NCBI RefSeq assembly: GCF_019392335.1
Contig: NZ_JAHXRQ010000002.1
Span: 248,001-312,000 of the forward strand
DNA from: Mameliella sp. CS4
Lineage (GTDB): Bacteria > Pseudomonadota > Alphaproteobacteria > Rhodobacterales > Rhodobacteraceae
Length of the DNA stretch: 64,000 nucleotides
Direction: 5' to 3'
This document shows, in pieces, positions 10,184 through 20,029 of the stretch (positions within the stretch are counted from its first letter, which is position 1; the number at the start of each line of letters is the position of its first letter). The notes beneath the pieces were generated by a model. It saw nothing but the letters and a program-made list of their open reading frames with translations. It made no database searches and was not told where the DNA came from. A program made the translations under genes and the position numbers.

Positions 10184-10349
10184 GGGGTCGGATCTACGAA
10201 TTGGGACCGGGGGACATCCCCCATGTCCGGGTTGCGCTGTTGACGTTCCAGAGGACGGCCATTGCGGCGGTCTCCTTGCTCAGGTCCGGCAGGGCGTCCT
10301 GCCGTGTGTTCGGGTGCTGCGGGCCGGTGATCCCCGCCCGCAGCCAGTG

Positions 10350-10865
10350 TCAAGCGGCCCGCTGCCGGGCCTTGTTCGCGTAGTCGAGCACCTCGTTGCC
10401 AAAGTCCTCAAGCGAGGTGTCCACCATGTTCTTGGTATAGCCGATCCCGGCGTCCGGCCTGGCCGTCACCATCCTTGTGAAAAAGCGCACCCCGGCCGCC
10501 TTGTAGGCGTCCGGCGAGACCTTCAGCAGGACAGCATCCCAGCGCCCGTTGTTGGACTTGCCGATGCTGACGTCCTGCAGGGCGGACCACGGAATCTCGT
10601 TGCGAAACATCCGGGCATCCCGAAATCCGGTCGGCGTCAGGTGCAGGCCCTTCGGCCCGGCCAGGAACAGGCGCAGCCCCATCAGGAACGGAACCGCGCC
10701 GGCAAACATAAAGATCAGCCCCACGATCTGCAGGGCCTCCCGGTCGCTTCTGCCGCGCAGGCTCAGGATGTTCAGGGCCAGGCCCAGACCGACAGCCACG
10801 ACAACAAGCCCGAACAGCAGTACATGGATGCCGATCCCGGAGGTCTTGAGAACTTTGGTTTCCAT
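10350..10865 (-). CDS. Small membrane protein with PH-like cytosolic domain (unknown function)
   Basis: 171 aa. Two hydrophobic helices (about residues 12-33 and 45-68) are followed by a soluble part of about 100 residues. That part, with GLHLTPTGFRDARMFRNEIPWSAL, looks like the bacterial PH-type or STM3941-type domains in which a beta strand series ends in an IPW..I motif. I do not recognise a named family with certainty. It starts 10 bases after the sucC stop on the same strand, so it is probably co-transcribed with sucC. Confidence 0.6.
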   Translation of the reverse strand: METKVLKTSGIGIHVLLFGLVVVAVGLGLALNILSLRGRSDREALQIVGLIFMFAGAVPFLMGLRLFLAGPKGLHLTPTGFRDARMFRNEIPWSALQDVSIGKSNNGRWDAVLLKVSPDAYKAAGVRFFTRMVTARPDAGIGYTKNMVDTSLEDFGNEVLDYANKARQRAA

Positions 10866-10875
10866 GATCGGAGGA

Positions 10876-12069
<1,194 letters not shown>

Positions 12070-12180
12070 GGGTCGTCTGTCCCCGTGTTGCTGCGGATTT
12101 TCCCTACCTAGGCAGTCTCGGGGGGCGGTTAGAACCGATAATTTGCCGCATCAGCGAGATTGGGCCGGTTTTCCGACATT

Positions 12181-12211
12181 TGTGATCACAGCCCGGAAAG
12201 GTGTGATCACA
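12181..12211 (-). promoter_or_regulatory. Paired TGTGATCACA operator upstream of sucC
   Basis: Two perfect 10-bp palindromes TGTGATCACA lie at 12181-12190 and 12202-12211. Their centres are exactly 21 bp apart (two helical turns) and the nearer edge is 111 bases from the sucC ATG. Read towards sucC, the left box sits in AATATGTGATCACACC and the right box in TGTGATCACAAAT. The same arrangement, spacing and orientation occurs before sdhC at 19486-19516. This is best explained as a dimer-of-dimers binding site for one transcription factor; which factor cannot be told from the window. Confidence 0.8.
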
Positions 12212-12255
12212 TATTCGCAAACCCTTATCGGACAGGTGATTCGCAGCGAGCGCTA

Positions 12256-13455
12256 TCAGTTCAGCCAGACCACGAACAACAGAGCGTCGCCTCCGAACAT
12301 GCGCTGAAAATCGCTCCAGTTGGTTGCATCCACGACCGGCCCGCTTTCCAGGTAGTCCGAAAGACCAAGCCCCTGCACCCAGGTCACCAGGTCCACCGGC
12401 GCCGGGTTCTCCAACAGTTTCGCGACATTCACGCCCCCGGCGCCGTCCAGCCGCCAGTGCCCGACCAGTTGCTTGCCGGTCAGCACATCCTTGGCATCGT
12501 CAAGCACCGCCAGCCAGCGCTGTGAGGTGTCCTGGGGCATTTCGATGCCCAGCGCCGAGATCTGCCCCTTGCCAGGTATCCACTCGCGATCATTGTCGGT
12601 CTCCAGCGCCACCATGTCCCAGAACCGCCGGTTCGCGTCGATCATGGCCAACAGGTTGTCGCGCATCGCATGCACATGCGGTACATCCGGCGTTCGATTC
12701 ACCGCCCCGTAGAGCACCGCGATGGTGTCCACCGCCTCCTCCTCGCCTTGGAACAGCCAGACGTTTTCGCGGAATTCGCTGCCGCGGATCTCTGCCATGA
12801 GTGCGACGCTGGCGTTTACCTCCTCGATCACCTCGGTCGGGTCGAAGGCCAGGATCAAGTGGCCAAACCCTTCGAGCAAATGCGTATAGGCCTCAAGCCA
12901 GGCGGCATCCGCGCCATCGAAACGCACGGTCAATTGGTTCAGCGCGCCATCGGGCGCACCGCGCCCCAGGGCCGCGCCCGCGGCGGCCATCAGGCTTTCG
13001 CCCGTGTCCTGCCGGCCGTTTTCGTTGATGTCGAACCAGACCCGCGTCAGATCCACGGTCACGCCAAACTCGCCCCGCGCGGTGGACAAGGTGCTGCGCG
13101 CCTCCTGCATGTCCGTCACGACGCCTTTGAACAGGTCCGAAACAAGCGCGGAATAAAACGGTGCGCTGTCGGGGTTGTAAGGCAAGGGCAGCCGGAGAAC
13201 CGGAAAGGGCAGGTCGCCGAAATCTGCATTGTGGCGATAGCGCATCTGCAGGGTCTTCTCGACCCCGCGCAGGAACTGCGCGCCGCCCAGGGCAAAATCG
13301 CGCGCCGGGCCGGGCGGGTCTGCCTGCAAAGCGGTGATGGTGTCGGCCAGACCCAGAGAAGATAACAGCGGGGTCAGGTCCAGGTCGCGCTCCGCCTCTT
13401 GGGCAGAGGCGGCGGAGGCCAGGCAAAGCAAGGCGAAAATTGATTGACGGATCAT
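12256..13455 (-). CDS. Exported protein of unknown function downstream of mdh
   Basis: 399 aa with a signal peptide (MIRQSIFALLCLASAASA, likely cleaved before QEAERD). The mature protein is predicted mostly alpha-helical and acidic, without cysteines in an obvious motif. A segment WFDINENGRQD resembles a calcium-loop-like DxNxNG turn, which hints at metal binding. I do not recognise a family; the protein is probably periplasmic. The start codon directly follows the T-run of the mdh terminator hairpin, leaving no Shine-Dalgarno site, so its expression may be low or depend on read-through. It precedes sucC by 186 bases. Confidence 0.7.
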   Translation of the reverse strand: MIRQSIFALLCLASAASAQEAERDLDLTPLLSSLGLADTITALQADPPGPARDFALGGAQFLRGVEKTLQMRYRHNADFGDLPFPVLRLPLPYNPDSAPFYSALVSDLFKGVVTDMQEARSTLSTARGEFGVTVDLTRVWFDINENGRQDTGESLMAAAGAALGRGAPDGALNQLTVRFDGADAAWLEAYTHLLEGFGHLILAFDPTEVIEEVNASVALMAEIRGSEFRENVWLFQGEEEAVDTIAVLYGAVNRTPDVPHVHAMRDNLLAMIDANRRFWDMVALETDNDREWIPGKGQISALGIEMPQDTSQRWLAVLDDAKDVLTGKQLVGHWRLDGAGGVNVAKLLENPAPVDLVTWVQGLGLSDYLESGPVVDATNWSDFQRMFGGDALLFVVWLN

Positions 13456-13485
13456 GAAAAAAGAATGCGCGCCCGAAGGCGCGCA
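13456..13485 (-). terminator. Hairpin terminator after mdh
   Basis: Read on the minus strand, a perfect 8-bp stem TGCGCGCC/GGCGCGCA with a TTCG tetraloop is followed by ATTCTTTTTTC. This is a good intrinsic terminator 28 bases past the mdh stop. Its T-run touches the ATG of the next gene. Confidence 0.75.
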
Positions 13486-13513
13486 ATCAAGAACTTCCGC
13501 TGTGACGCGGGTT

Positions 13514-14584
<1,071 letters not shown>

Positions 14585-14635
14585 CTAAAGCGACGTTAAA
14601 GACCTGTCACGAGGGAGAATTTCGCGGAGCCAGGC

Positions 14636-15391
14636 ATGGACCTCTTCACGCTACCCGTCTTCGCGGTGACGATCCCGGCGGTCATCTTCGCGGGCATTTC
14701 AAAGGGCGGTTTCGGTTCTGGCGTGGCCTTTGCCAGCGCCTCGATTCTGGCCATCGCGCTGGACCCGGGCATCGCCCTGGGGCTGATGCTGCCGCTCTTG
14801 ATGCTGATCGACGTGGCCAGCCTGCCTGCCTATTGGCGCAAGTGGGACTGGGCTGCTGCGCGGGTCCTGCTGATCGGCTCTATCCCCGGTACGATCCTTG
14901 GCGCGCTCTTCTATGCCTGGACCGATCCCGATGCGATCCGCCTGCTGATCGGGCTGGTGGCGTTGCTTTTCGTGGCCTGGCAGGTGGCGCAGGCCACCGG
15001 GTTGGTCCGCCTGGGCGAAACGAAATTCGGATCCGGGGTAGGGCTGACAATGGGGGTCTTGCTGGGCTTCACAAGTTTCGTCAGCCACGCGGGCGGGCCG
15101 GCGGCCTCGGTTTACCTGCTGGGGCAAAAACTGGGCAAGACCGCCTTCCAGTCGACGACCGTTCTGATCTTCTGGGCGGTGAACCTGTCGAAATCCGGCA
15201 TCTATGCCGGCATGGGCATCTTCACATGGGAAACGCTGAAGCTGGACCTCGTCCTGATCCCCTTTGCCCTGCTCGGCACATGGCTGGGGGTCAAGGCGCA
15301 TCACAGGGTGCCCGAACGGGTGTTTTTCGGAATTGCCTATGTCGCGCTGACCCTGACCGGTACGAAACTGGTCTTCGACGCGCTGACCTGA
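14636..15391 (+). CDS. TauE/SafE family membrane exporter
   Basis: 251 aa with about eight predicted transmembrane helices and the internally repeated architecture of TauE/SafE proteins. The glycine-rich first loop AGISKGGFGSGVAFA and its counterpart GFTSFVSHAGGPAASVYLL in the second half are typical. These carriers move sulfite, sulfoacetate or other small organic anions; the substrate here is not predictable. The gene is divergent from mdh across a 159-bp gap and ends with a hairpin at 15400-15431. Confidence 0.85.
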   Translation: MDLFTLPVFAVTIPAVIFAGISKGGFGSGVAFASASILAIALDPGIALGLMLPLLMLIDVASLPAYWRKWDWAAARVLLIGSIPGTILGALFYAWTDPDAIRLLIGLVALLFVAWQVAQATGLVRLGETKFGSGVGLTMGVLLGFTSFVSHAGGPAASVYLLGQKLGKTAFQSTTVLIFWAVNLSKSGIYAGMGIFTWETLKLDLVLIPFALLGTWLGVKAHHRVPERVFFGIAYVALTLTGTKLVFDALT

Positions 15392-15399
15392 CCGGTCAT

Positions 15400-15431
15400 G
15401 GAACCGGTATGCCCTGCGGGCCCCCGGTTCC
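15400..15431. terminator. Hairpin between converging genes
   Basis: 8-bp arms GGAACCGG/CCGGTTCC enclose a loop that itself contains complementary GCCC and GGGC. It lies between the TauE-type gene and the convergent 106-aa gene. There is no clear T-run on either side, so termination is likely but not certain. Confidence 0.4.
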
Positions 15432-15439
15432 CTGTTGCG

Positions 15440-15760
15440 TCACGCATCGTCCCCCTCGGGCGGCAGCGCCTCGGCAAGTTCCTCAAAGGACTGTCCACTG
15501 GCGACCAGGCAGGTGATGCCGTTGGCCATCGTCACCGTGATCGTCCACGAGCCGGATTCGATCGAGGCAAAGACCTCCATCACCGCGTTGTTGGCACCCA
15601 GCCCCATGCTCTGGCGGGTTTCGCCGTATTTCGTGGCCAAGCGGTCGATCACCTGGTCGCGCGGGGCGCAGTGGCGCAGGTCCTGCGCCTCGACGTAAGA
15701 GGCCGCGCCCAGCACAAGACCCGCCGAGAGCATCGCGCGCTTGATGTATTTCTCAGTCAT
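15440..15760 (-). CDS. Small exported protein of unknown function
   Basis: 106 aa beginning MTEKYIKRAMLSAGLVLGAASYVEAQ, a signal peptide with likely cleavage after VEA. The mature domain has two cysteines (RHCAPRDQVIDRLATKYGE and GITCLVASG). The pattern C.p.d.v...L...YgE.r...G resembles a recurrent family of small secreted alphaproteobacterial proteins of unknown role. I set the start at 15760 because upstream residues lack coding character. It converges on the TauE-type gene. Confidence 0.75.
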   Translation of the reverse strand: MTEKYIKRAMLSAGLVLGAASYVEAQDLRHCAPRDQVIDRLATKYGETRQSMGLGANNAVMEVFASIESGSWTITVTMANGITCLVASGQSFEELAEALPPEGDDA

Positions 15761-16078
15761 AGTGTCACCTTTCGGCTGCGCGCCGGGCGGATGATGACGC
15801 GGCTTTGCCGCGCGCCCGGCACAGGGTAGGTCCCCTCGATCCCGGCGTGCCGTCCCTGTGGCCCGGAGCGCCTTGCCGCTTCGACGGCATGGGAACATCG
15901 TCTCCCCGGACCCGCTATAATCTGGTTAACACAGCGTGCGTTGCGTCGATTCCGACCCGGCATTGGCGCCATTGTGCACCAAGATATACTGAAATGCTGC
16001 GATGCGGCGACTTTGGTCTTGAACTAATCTGAGAAAAATGCGCTAAACCGCGCAACAATATTTCAAGAGGAGACTCAG
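15761..16078. other. 318-bp intergenic region with candidate mcl2 promoters
   Basis: No gene is seen. For the plus-strand operon two sigma-70-like signals can be proposed. One is TTGGCG at 15963-15968 with TATACT at 15985-15990 (16-bp spacer), about 90 bases before mcl2. The other is a perfect TATAAT at 15916-15921 with only a weak -35. The mcl2 Shine-Dalgarno is AAGAGGAG just before 16079. Both promoter calls are by eye. Confidence 0.35.
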
Positions 16079-16927
16079 ATGGACCTGCGCGCACGCCCCT
16101 ACCGTTCCGTCCTGTACATCCCCGGCTCCAAGGAGCGGGCGTTGGAAAAGGCCCGTGCCATGCCCATCGACGCCATTATCTTTGATCTGGAAGATGCCGT
16201 CGCCCCGTCCGAGAAACCCGCGGCACGCGCGATCCTGGCCGAGGCCCTGACCCGCTCCTATGGCAACCGCACGCGGATTGTGCGCATCAACGGGTTCGAC
16301 ACCGAATGGGGCAAGGCCGACGCCAAGGCTGCCGCCGCGATGGACTGTGACGCCATCCTTCTGCCCAAGGTCGAATCCACCGCCCAGCTGGACGCGCTGG
16401 CCGAGCTGACGGACAAGCCGCTCTGGGCGATGATGGAAACGCCTGCCGGCATGCTGGCCGCGAACGAGATTGCCGCGCATCCCCGCCTGCAGGGCATGGT
16501 GATGGGCACAAACGACCTCGCCAAGGAGCTGAACTCGCGCTTTCGCGCCGACCGCCTGCCGATGCTCTCCGGCCTTGGCCTTTGTGTGCTGGCCGCCAAG
16601 GCGCACGGCAAGGTGATCGTCGATGGCGTCTACAACGCCTTCAAGGACGACGCCGGGCTGCAGGCCGAATGCGCCCAGGGGCGTGACATGGGCATGGACG
16701 GCAAGACGCTGATCCACCCGGCCCAGGTCGATATCGCCAACGCCGCCTTCGCCCCCGGGACAGAGGAAATCGACCTGGCCCGCCGCCAGATCGACGCCTA
16801 CGAGGAGGCCGAGAAGGCGGGGCAGGGGGTTGCCGTGGTCGACGGCAAGATCGTCGAGAACCTGCACGTCGAAACCGCCCGCAAGACCCTCGCCAAGGCC
16901 GAGGCCATTGCGGCCCTGGCCGATTAA
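16079..16927 (+). CDS. mcl2: CitE-like CoA ester lyase, probable (3S)-malyl-CoA thioesterase
   Basis: 282 aa, a TIM-barrel HpcH/HpaI/CitE fold with metal-binding segments IIFDLEDAV and METPAGMLAANEI. Two related enzymes exist in Rhodobacter. Mcl1 (about 318 aa) is the malyl-CoA/methylmalyl-CoA lyase. The shorter Mcl2 is the malyl-CoA thioesterase that completes glyoxylate assimilation in the ethylmalonyl-CoA pathway. The length, the start MDLRARPYRSVLYIPG and the presence of mch in the same operon favour the Mcl2 role. A lyase activity cannot be excluded from sequence alone. A strong AAGAGGAG site precedes the ATG. Confidence 0.85.
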   Translation: MDLRARPYRSVLYIPGSKERALEKARAMPIDAIIFDLEDAVAPSEKPAARAILAEALTRSYGNRTRIVRINGFDTEWGKADAKAAAAMDCDAILLPKVESTAQLDALAELTDKPLWAMMETPAGMLAANEIAAHPRLQGMVMGTNDLAKELNSRFRADRLPMLSGLGLCVLAAKAHGKVIVDGVYNAFKDDAGLQAECAQGRDMGMDGKTLIHPAQVDIANAAFAPGTEEIDLARRQIDAYEEAEKAGQGVAVVDGKIVENLHVETARKTLAKAEAIAALAD

Positions 16928-16963
16928 CAGCAGGGTCCCGGCGAACAGCTAGGGAGACCAGCC

Positions 16964-17509
16964 ATGCTACTTTTGATTCTCGGTGTCGCGCTCTGGTGGG
17001 CGGCGCATCTCTTCAAGCGGATTGCCCCCGGTGTCCGCGAGCCGATGGGCGACAAGGGCAAGGGCCTGGTTGCCCTTGCGCTGCTTGTCAGCGTTGTCCT
17101 GATGATCTTCGGCTACCGGATGGCCGATGGCGCCTTTTTCTGGGGCCGTCACCCGGCGACCGTGGGCATCAATAACCTGCTGATCCTGGTGGCCATCTAC
17201 ATGATGAGCCCGGCGCCCAAAAAGGGCCGCCTCTTGGCGGGGATGCGCCACCCGATGCTGACGGGCTTCTTTCTCTGGGCCGTTGCGCACATCCTGGTGA
17301 ACGGCGACGTGCCCAGCCTTGTCCTGTTCGGCGGTCTCGCGGTCTGGGCCATTGTCGAGATGATCGTCATCAACCGCGCCGTGCCGAACTGGACGCCGCC
17401 CACGCCGGGGCCGATCAAGAAAGACATCATCTTCTTCGTCGCTTCGATCGTCCTCCTTGTGGTGATCGGCTACATCCACAAGTGGCTTGGCTACAACCCC
17501 TTCGGATAA
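16964..17509 (+). CDS. NnrU family membrane protein
   Basis: 181 aa with about five transmembrane helices, starting MLLLILGVALWWAAHLFKR and including RHPMLTGFFLWAVAHILVNG, the typical NnrU/isoprenylcysteine-methyltransferase-like core. NnrU was named from nitric-oxide metabolism clusters, but members are widespread and the biochemical function is not settled. GGGAGACC precedes the ATG. It lies between mcl2 and mch in one plus-strand operon. Confidence 0.85.
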   Translation: MLLLILGVALWWAAHLFKRIAPGVREPMGDKGKGLVALALLVSVVLMIFGYRMADGAFFWGRHPATVGINNLLILVAIYMMSPAPKKGRLLAGMRHPMLTGFFLWAVAHILVNGDVPSLVLFGGLAVWAIVEMIVINRAVPNWTPPTPGPIKKDIIFFVASIVLLVVIGYIHKWLGYNPFG

Positions 17510-17513
17510 GCTC

Positions 17514-17717
17514 ATGAAACTCTATCGCTTTCTCTCCGAGGATGACACCTCGGCCTTTTGCCACAAGGTCACCGCAGCCCTGAACAAGGGCTGGGAACTT
17601 CACGGTGCGCCGACCTATGCCTTTGACGCCGCCAACGGCGTCATGCGCTGCGGTCAGGCGGTCGTGAAGGAGGTCGACGGCACCTACACCCCTGACACCA
17701 AGCTGGGAGATCACTGA
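17514..17717 (+). CDS. DUF1737 small protein
   Basis: 67 aa, MKLYRFLSEDDTSAFCHKVT..., followed by the family pattern LNKGWELHGAPTYAFD. DUF1737 proteins are small, of unknown function, and often occur in this neighbourhood beside mesaconyl-CoA hydratase in Rhodobacterales (from memory). I prefer the ATG at 17514, four bases after the nnrU stop; an earlier in-frame ATG at 17487 would overlap nnrU. It is followed by mch after three bases. Confidence 0.8.
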   Translation: MKLYRFLSEDDTSAFCHKVTAALNKGWELHGAPTYAFDAANGVMRCGQAVVKEVDGTYTPDTKLGDH

Positions 17718-17720
17718 GCC

Positions 17721-18749
17721 ATGGCCAAGACCAATCCGGGCCGCTTCTTCGAAGACTATACCGTGGGCGAGGTCATCGACCACGCCGTGCCGCGCACCGT
17801 GTCCGGGGGCGAGCGGGCGCTCTACCACGCGCTCTACCCGATGCGCCACGCGCTCTATTCCTCGGATGAATTTGCGCGGTCCTGCGGTCTGGCGGCGGCG
17901 CCGATCGACGACCTTGCCGCCTTTCACATCGTTTTCGGCAAGACGGTCCCGGATGTTTCCCTGAACGCCGTGGCGAACCTCGGCTATGCCGAGGGCCGCT
18001 GGCTGAAGCCGGTCTGGCCCGGCGATACCATTCGTTCGCAGTCAGAGGTGATCGGCCTCAAGCAGAACTCGAACGGGCGCACCGGCGTGGTCTATGTCCG
18101 CTCGCGCGGGCTGAACCAGTACGGCGAGACGGTCATGGAATATGCCCGCTGGGTCATGCTGCGCAAACGCAACCTCGACGCACCCGCGCCTGAAACGGTG
18201 ATCCCCGACCTCAAGAAAAGCCTTGCGCCAGAGGATCTTGTGATCCCCGAGGGGCTGGATTTCGCCAATTACGATTTCACGCTTGCGGGCGAAAAGCACC
18301 GTCTGTCGGACTACGAGATCGGCGAGACCATCGACCATGTCGACGGTGTCACCATCGAAGAAGCCGAGCACATGATGGCCACGCGCCTCTGGCAGAACAC
18401 GTCCAAGGTGCATTTCGACGTCACCGCACGGCCCGATCAGCGCCTGATCTACGGCGGGCATGTCATCTCGATGGCGCGGGCGCTCTCCTTCAACGGGCTG
18501 GCCAATGCGCAGGTCATCGCCGGTCTGAATGGTGGCGCCCATGCCAACCCCTGCCTTGCGGGCAACACCGTCAAGGCATGGTCCGAGGTGCTGGACAAGG
18601 CGGAAACCTCTGCTCCCGGCGTCGGCGCGATCCGCCTTCGACTGGTGGCAACCAAGGGCGGCGCGCCGTTCGAACTGAAAGGCCCGGACGGCAAGTATTT
18701 GCCCGACGTTCTGCTCGACCTCGACTATTGGGCGCTGATGCCTGTCTGA
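17721..18749 (+). CDS. mch: Mesaconyl-C1-CoA hydratase (beta-methylmalyl-CoA dehydratase)
   Basis: 342 aa with two MaoC-like hotdog halves. The first opens GRFFEDYTVGEVIDHAVPRT and the second SDYEIGETIDHVDGVTIEEAEH, with the hydratase loop YGGHVISMARALSFNGL. The length equals the known Rhodobacter Mch (about 343 aa). The enzyme hydrates mesaconyl-C1-CoA to beta-methylmalyl-CoA in the ethylmalonyl-CoA pathway. Its operon partner mcl2, and ecm and ccr about 10-14 kb away, support the assignment. A GC-rich hairpin follows the stop. Confidence 0.92.
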   Translation: MAKTNPGRFFEDYTVGEVIDHAVPRTVSGGERALYHALYPMRHALYSSDEFARSCGLAAAPIDDLAAFHIVFGKTVPDVSLNAVANLGYAEGRWLKPVWPGDTIRSQSEVIGLKQNSNGRTGVVYVRSRGLNQYGETVMEYARWVMLRKRNLDAPAPETVIPDLKKSLAPEDLVIPEGLDFANYDFTLAGEKHRLSDYEIGETIDHVDGVTIEEAEHMMATRLWQNTSKVHFDVTARPDQRLIYGGHVISMARALSFNGLANAQVIAGLNGGAHANPCLAGNTVKAWSEVLDKAETSAPGVGAIRLRLVATKGGAPFELKGPDGKYLPDVLLDLDYWALMPV

Positions 18750-18752
18750 GTC

Positions 18753-18788
18753 GGCCCCCCCCCGGCCACGCCGATGACCGGGGGGGCC
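18753..18788 (+). terminator. GC-rich hairpin after mch
   Basis: Arms of GG, a run of nine C, GG and the complementary CC, seven G, CC, separated by about 12 bases, starting 4 bases after the mch stop. There is no T-run, but the stem is very stable. Confidence 0.5.
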
Positions 18789-18882
18789 ATATGGACCAAA
18801 GGCCAATGGCAGGAAATGTGACACCTGGAATAAAGCTTTGGAGATTGCGGCCCCGCGCCGCCCGATCCGGAGAGTCTTGATC

Positions 18883-19086
18883 ATGCCGTCATTCAAACTG
18901 CCCGAAGCCTCGCGCGATTTGCTTGAGATCCCGCAGCAGGACATTCCGGCGGTCGTGTATGGTCTGATCGGGAGCCGCAGCTTTTCGGCGCTTGTCCGCA
19001 CCATTCATGGCGAACTTGCATCGCAAGACCCCGGCCTGCGGCGGCAGGCGCGTCAGGCCCTCGACCGCCTGGGGTTCCCCGAGTAA
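18883..19086 (+). CDS. Small protein of unknown function
   Basis: 67 aa, MPSFKLPEASRDLLEIPQQD..., with LIGSRSFSALVRTIHGEL and a C-terminal RRQARQALDRLGFPE. No family is recognised. It is short, amphipathic and lacks a signal peptide. GGAGAG is placed 8 bases before the ATG at 18883, which decides against the earlier in-frame ATG at 18838. Downstream is a decayed gene. Coding is likely but unproven. Confidence 0.55.
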   Translation: MPSFKLPEASRDLLEIPQQDIPAVVYGLIGSRSFSALVRTIHGELASQDPGLRRQARQALDRLGFPE

Positions 19087-19173
19087 CCCGTGTTCTTCTC
19101 TGCCGTCTTGGCAGGGCGACCGGCCGAGGGTTCACCCTGACGTGTCTTGCGTGCCGATGCGGCCGGGTCTCTC

Positions 19174-19477
19174 ATGGCGGGCATGCGTCTTTCGATGATC
19201 CTTGCCGTGCTGTTGCTGCCCTGCCGCCTTCTGGCCTGCAAGGTGGCATTGGTCCTGGCCGTGGATGTCTCCGGCTCGGACGACGCCAAGGATACCGGAC
19301 ACAGATGCAGGGCCTGGCTCATGCGCTCCGCGACGGTGCCGCTATGAAAACGTCATCTCCGGGCCGGGGACTTTCGTCACCGGTGCCGCCAGCTATGCCG
19401 ACTATCCCGACCGAATCCGTCAAAAACTCTTGCGGGGACTGACCAAACAGACCGCGGGAGATGAAGCGTTACGTTAG
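19174..19477 (+). pseudogene. Decayed DUF1194 (VWA-like) gene
   Basis: Three reading frames together retain pieces of a DUF1194 protein. The first frame gives a signal peptide and KVALVLAVDVSGSDDAKD, the metal-ion-site-like strand. A second frame continues YRTQMQGLAHALRDGAAM, and a third gives ISGPGTFVTGAASYADYPDR followed by the C-terminal RQKLLRGL. A working member has about 230-270 residues. At least two frameshifts and a large internal deletion are therefore needed, and no frame can make the full product. The relic ends eight bases before the sdh operator. Confidence 0.75.
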
Positions 19478-19485
19478 CGCAAATA

Positions 19486-19516
19486 TGTGATCACACCCCG
19501 CGATTGCGTGATCACA
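19486..19516 (+). promoter_or_regulatory. Paired TGTGATCACA operator upstream of sdhC
   Basis: TGTGATCACA at 19486-19495 and CGTGATCACA at 19507-19516, centres 21 bp apart, 116 bases before the sdhC ATG. Read towards the gene, the first box sits in AATATGTGATCACACC and the second is followed by AAT, exactly as before sucC (12181-12211). The 9-bp spacer outside these blocks differs, so conservation is confined to the boxes and their edges, as expected of a binding site. Confidence 0.8.
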
Positions 19517-19632
19517 AATCGTGCAAATCCACCCGATTGCGCCAAAAAACCGCAGAAATCGCGCGCAGGGCCTCGTGACACGGGCCTTGAAAGCAGTAAA
19601 CAGAGAGCGACGGAACCGAAAGGACATCATTC

Positions 19633-20016
19633 ATGGCCGACGTGAACCGGGGCAATCGCCCGCTCTCACCGCACCTGCAGGTCTACCGCCCCCAGCTGAC
19701 TTCGATAAGTTCGATCCTCACGCGCATCACCGGCAATGCCCTGTTGCTTGGCGCGCTGCTGGTGGTCTGGTGGTTCCTGGCCGCCGCCACTTCCGAAGCC
19801 TACTTTGCCACCGCCAACGCGGTCCTGACCTCCTGGTTCGGCGACCTCGTCATGCTCGGCTCTGTCTGGGCCATCTGGTATCACACGCTGGCCGGCGTGC
19901 GGCACCTGATCTGGGACGAGGCCAAGATGCTTGAACTGGACCGGGCGGAAATGCTGGGCTGGGCCGTCATCATCGGCTCTGTCGTCCTGACCCTTTTCAC
20001 CATCATCGTCGTCTGA
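19633..20016 (+). CDS. sdhC: Succinate dehydrogenase cytochrome b556 subunit
   Basis: 127-aa membrane anchor of complex II. The start MADVNRGNRPLSPHLQVYRP and the following SSILTRITGNALLLGALL are family signatures. Three transmembrane helices are visible, around residues 32-55, 66-90 and 104-127. The heme-ligand His lies in WAIWYHTLAGVRHLIWD. AAGGA precedes the ATG. It is the first gene of sdhCDAB and is 13 bases from sdhD. Confidence 0.96.
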   Translation: MADVNRGNRPLSPHLQVYRPQLTSISSILTRITGNALLLGALLVVWWFLAAATSEAYFATANAVLTSWFGDLVMLGSVWAIWYHTLAGVRHLIWDEAKMLELDRAEMLGWAVIIGSVVLTLFTIIVV

Positions 20017-20029
20017 GGAGGCCCGCAAA

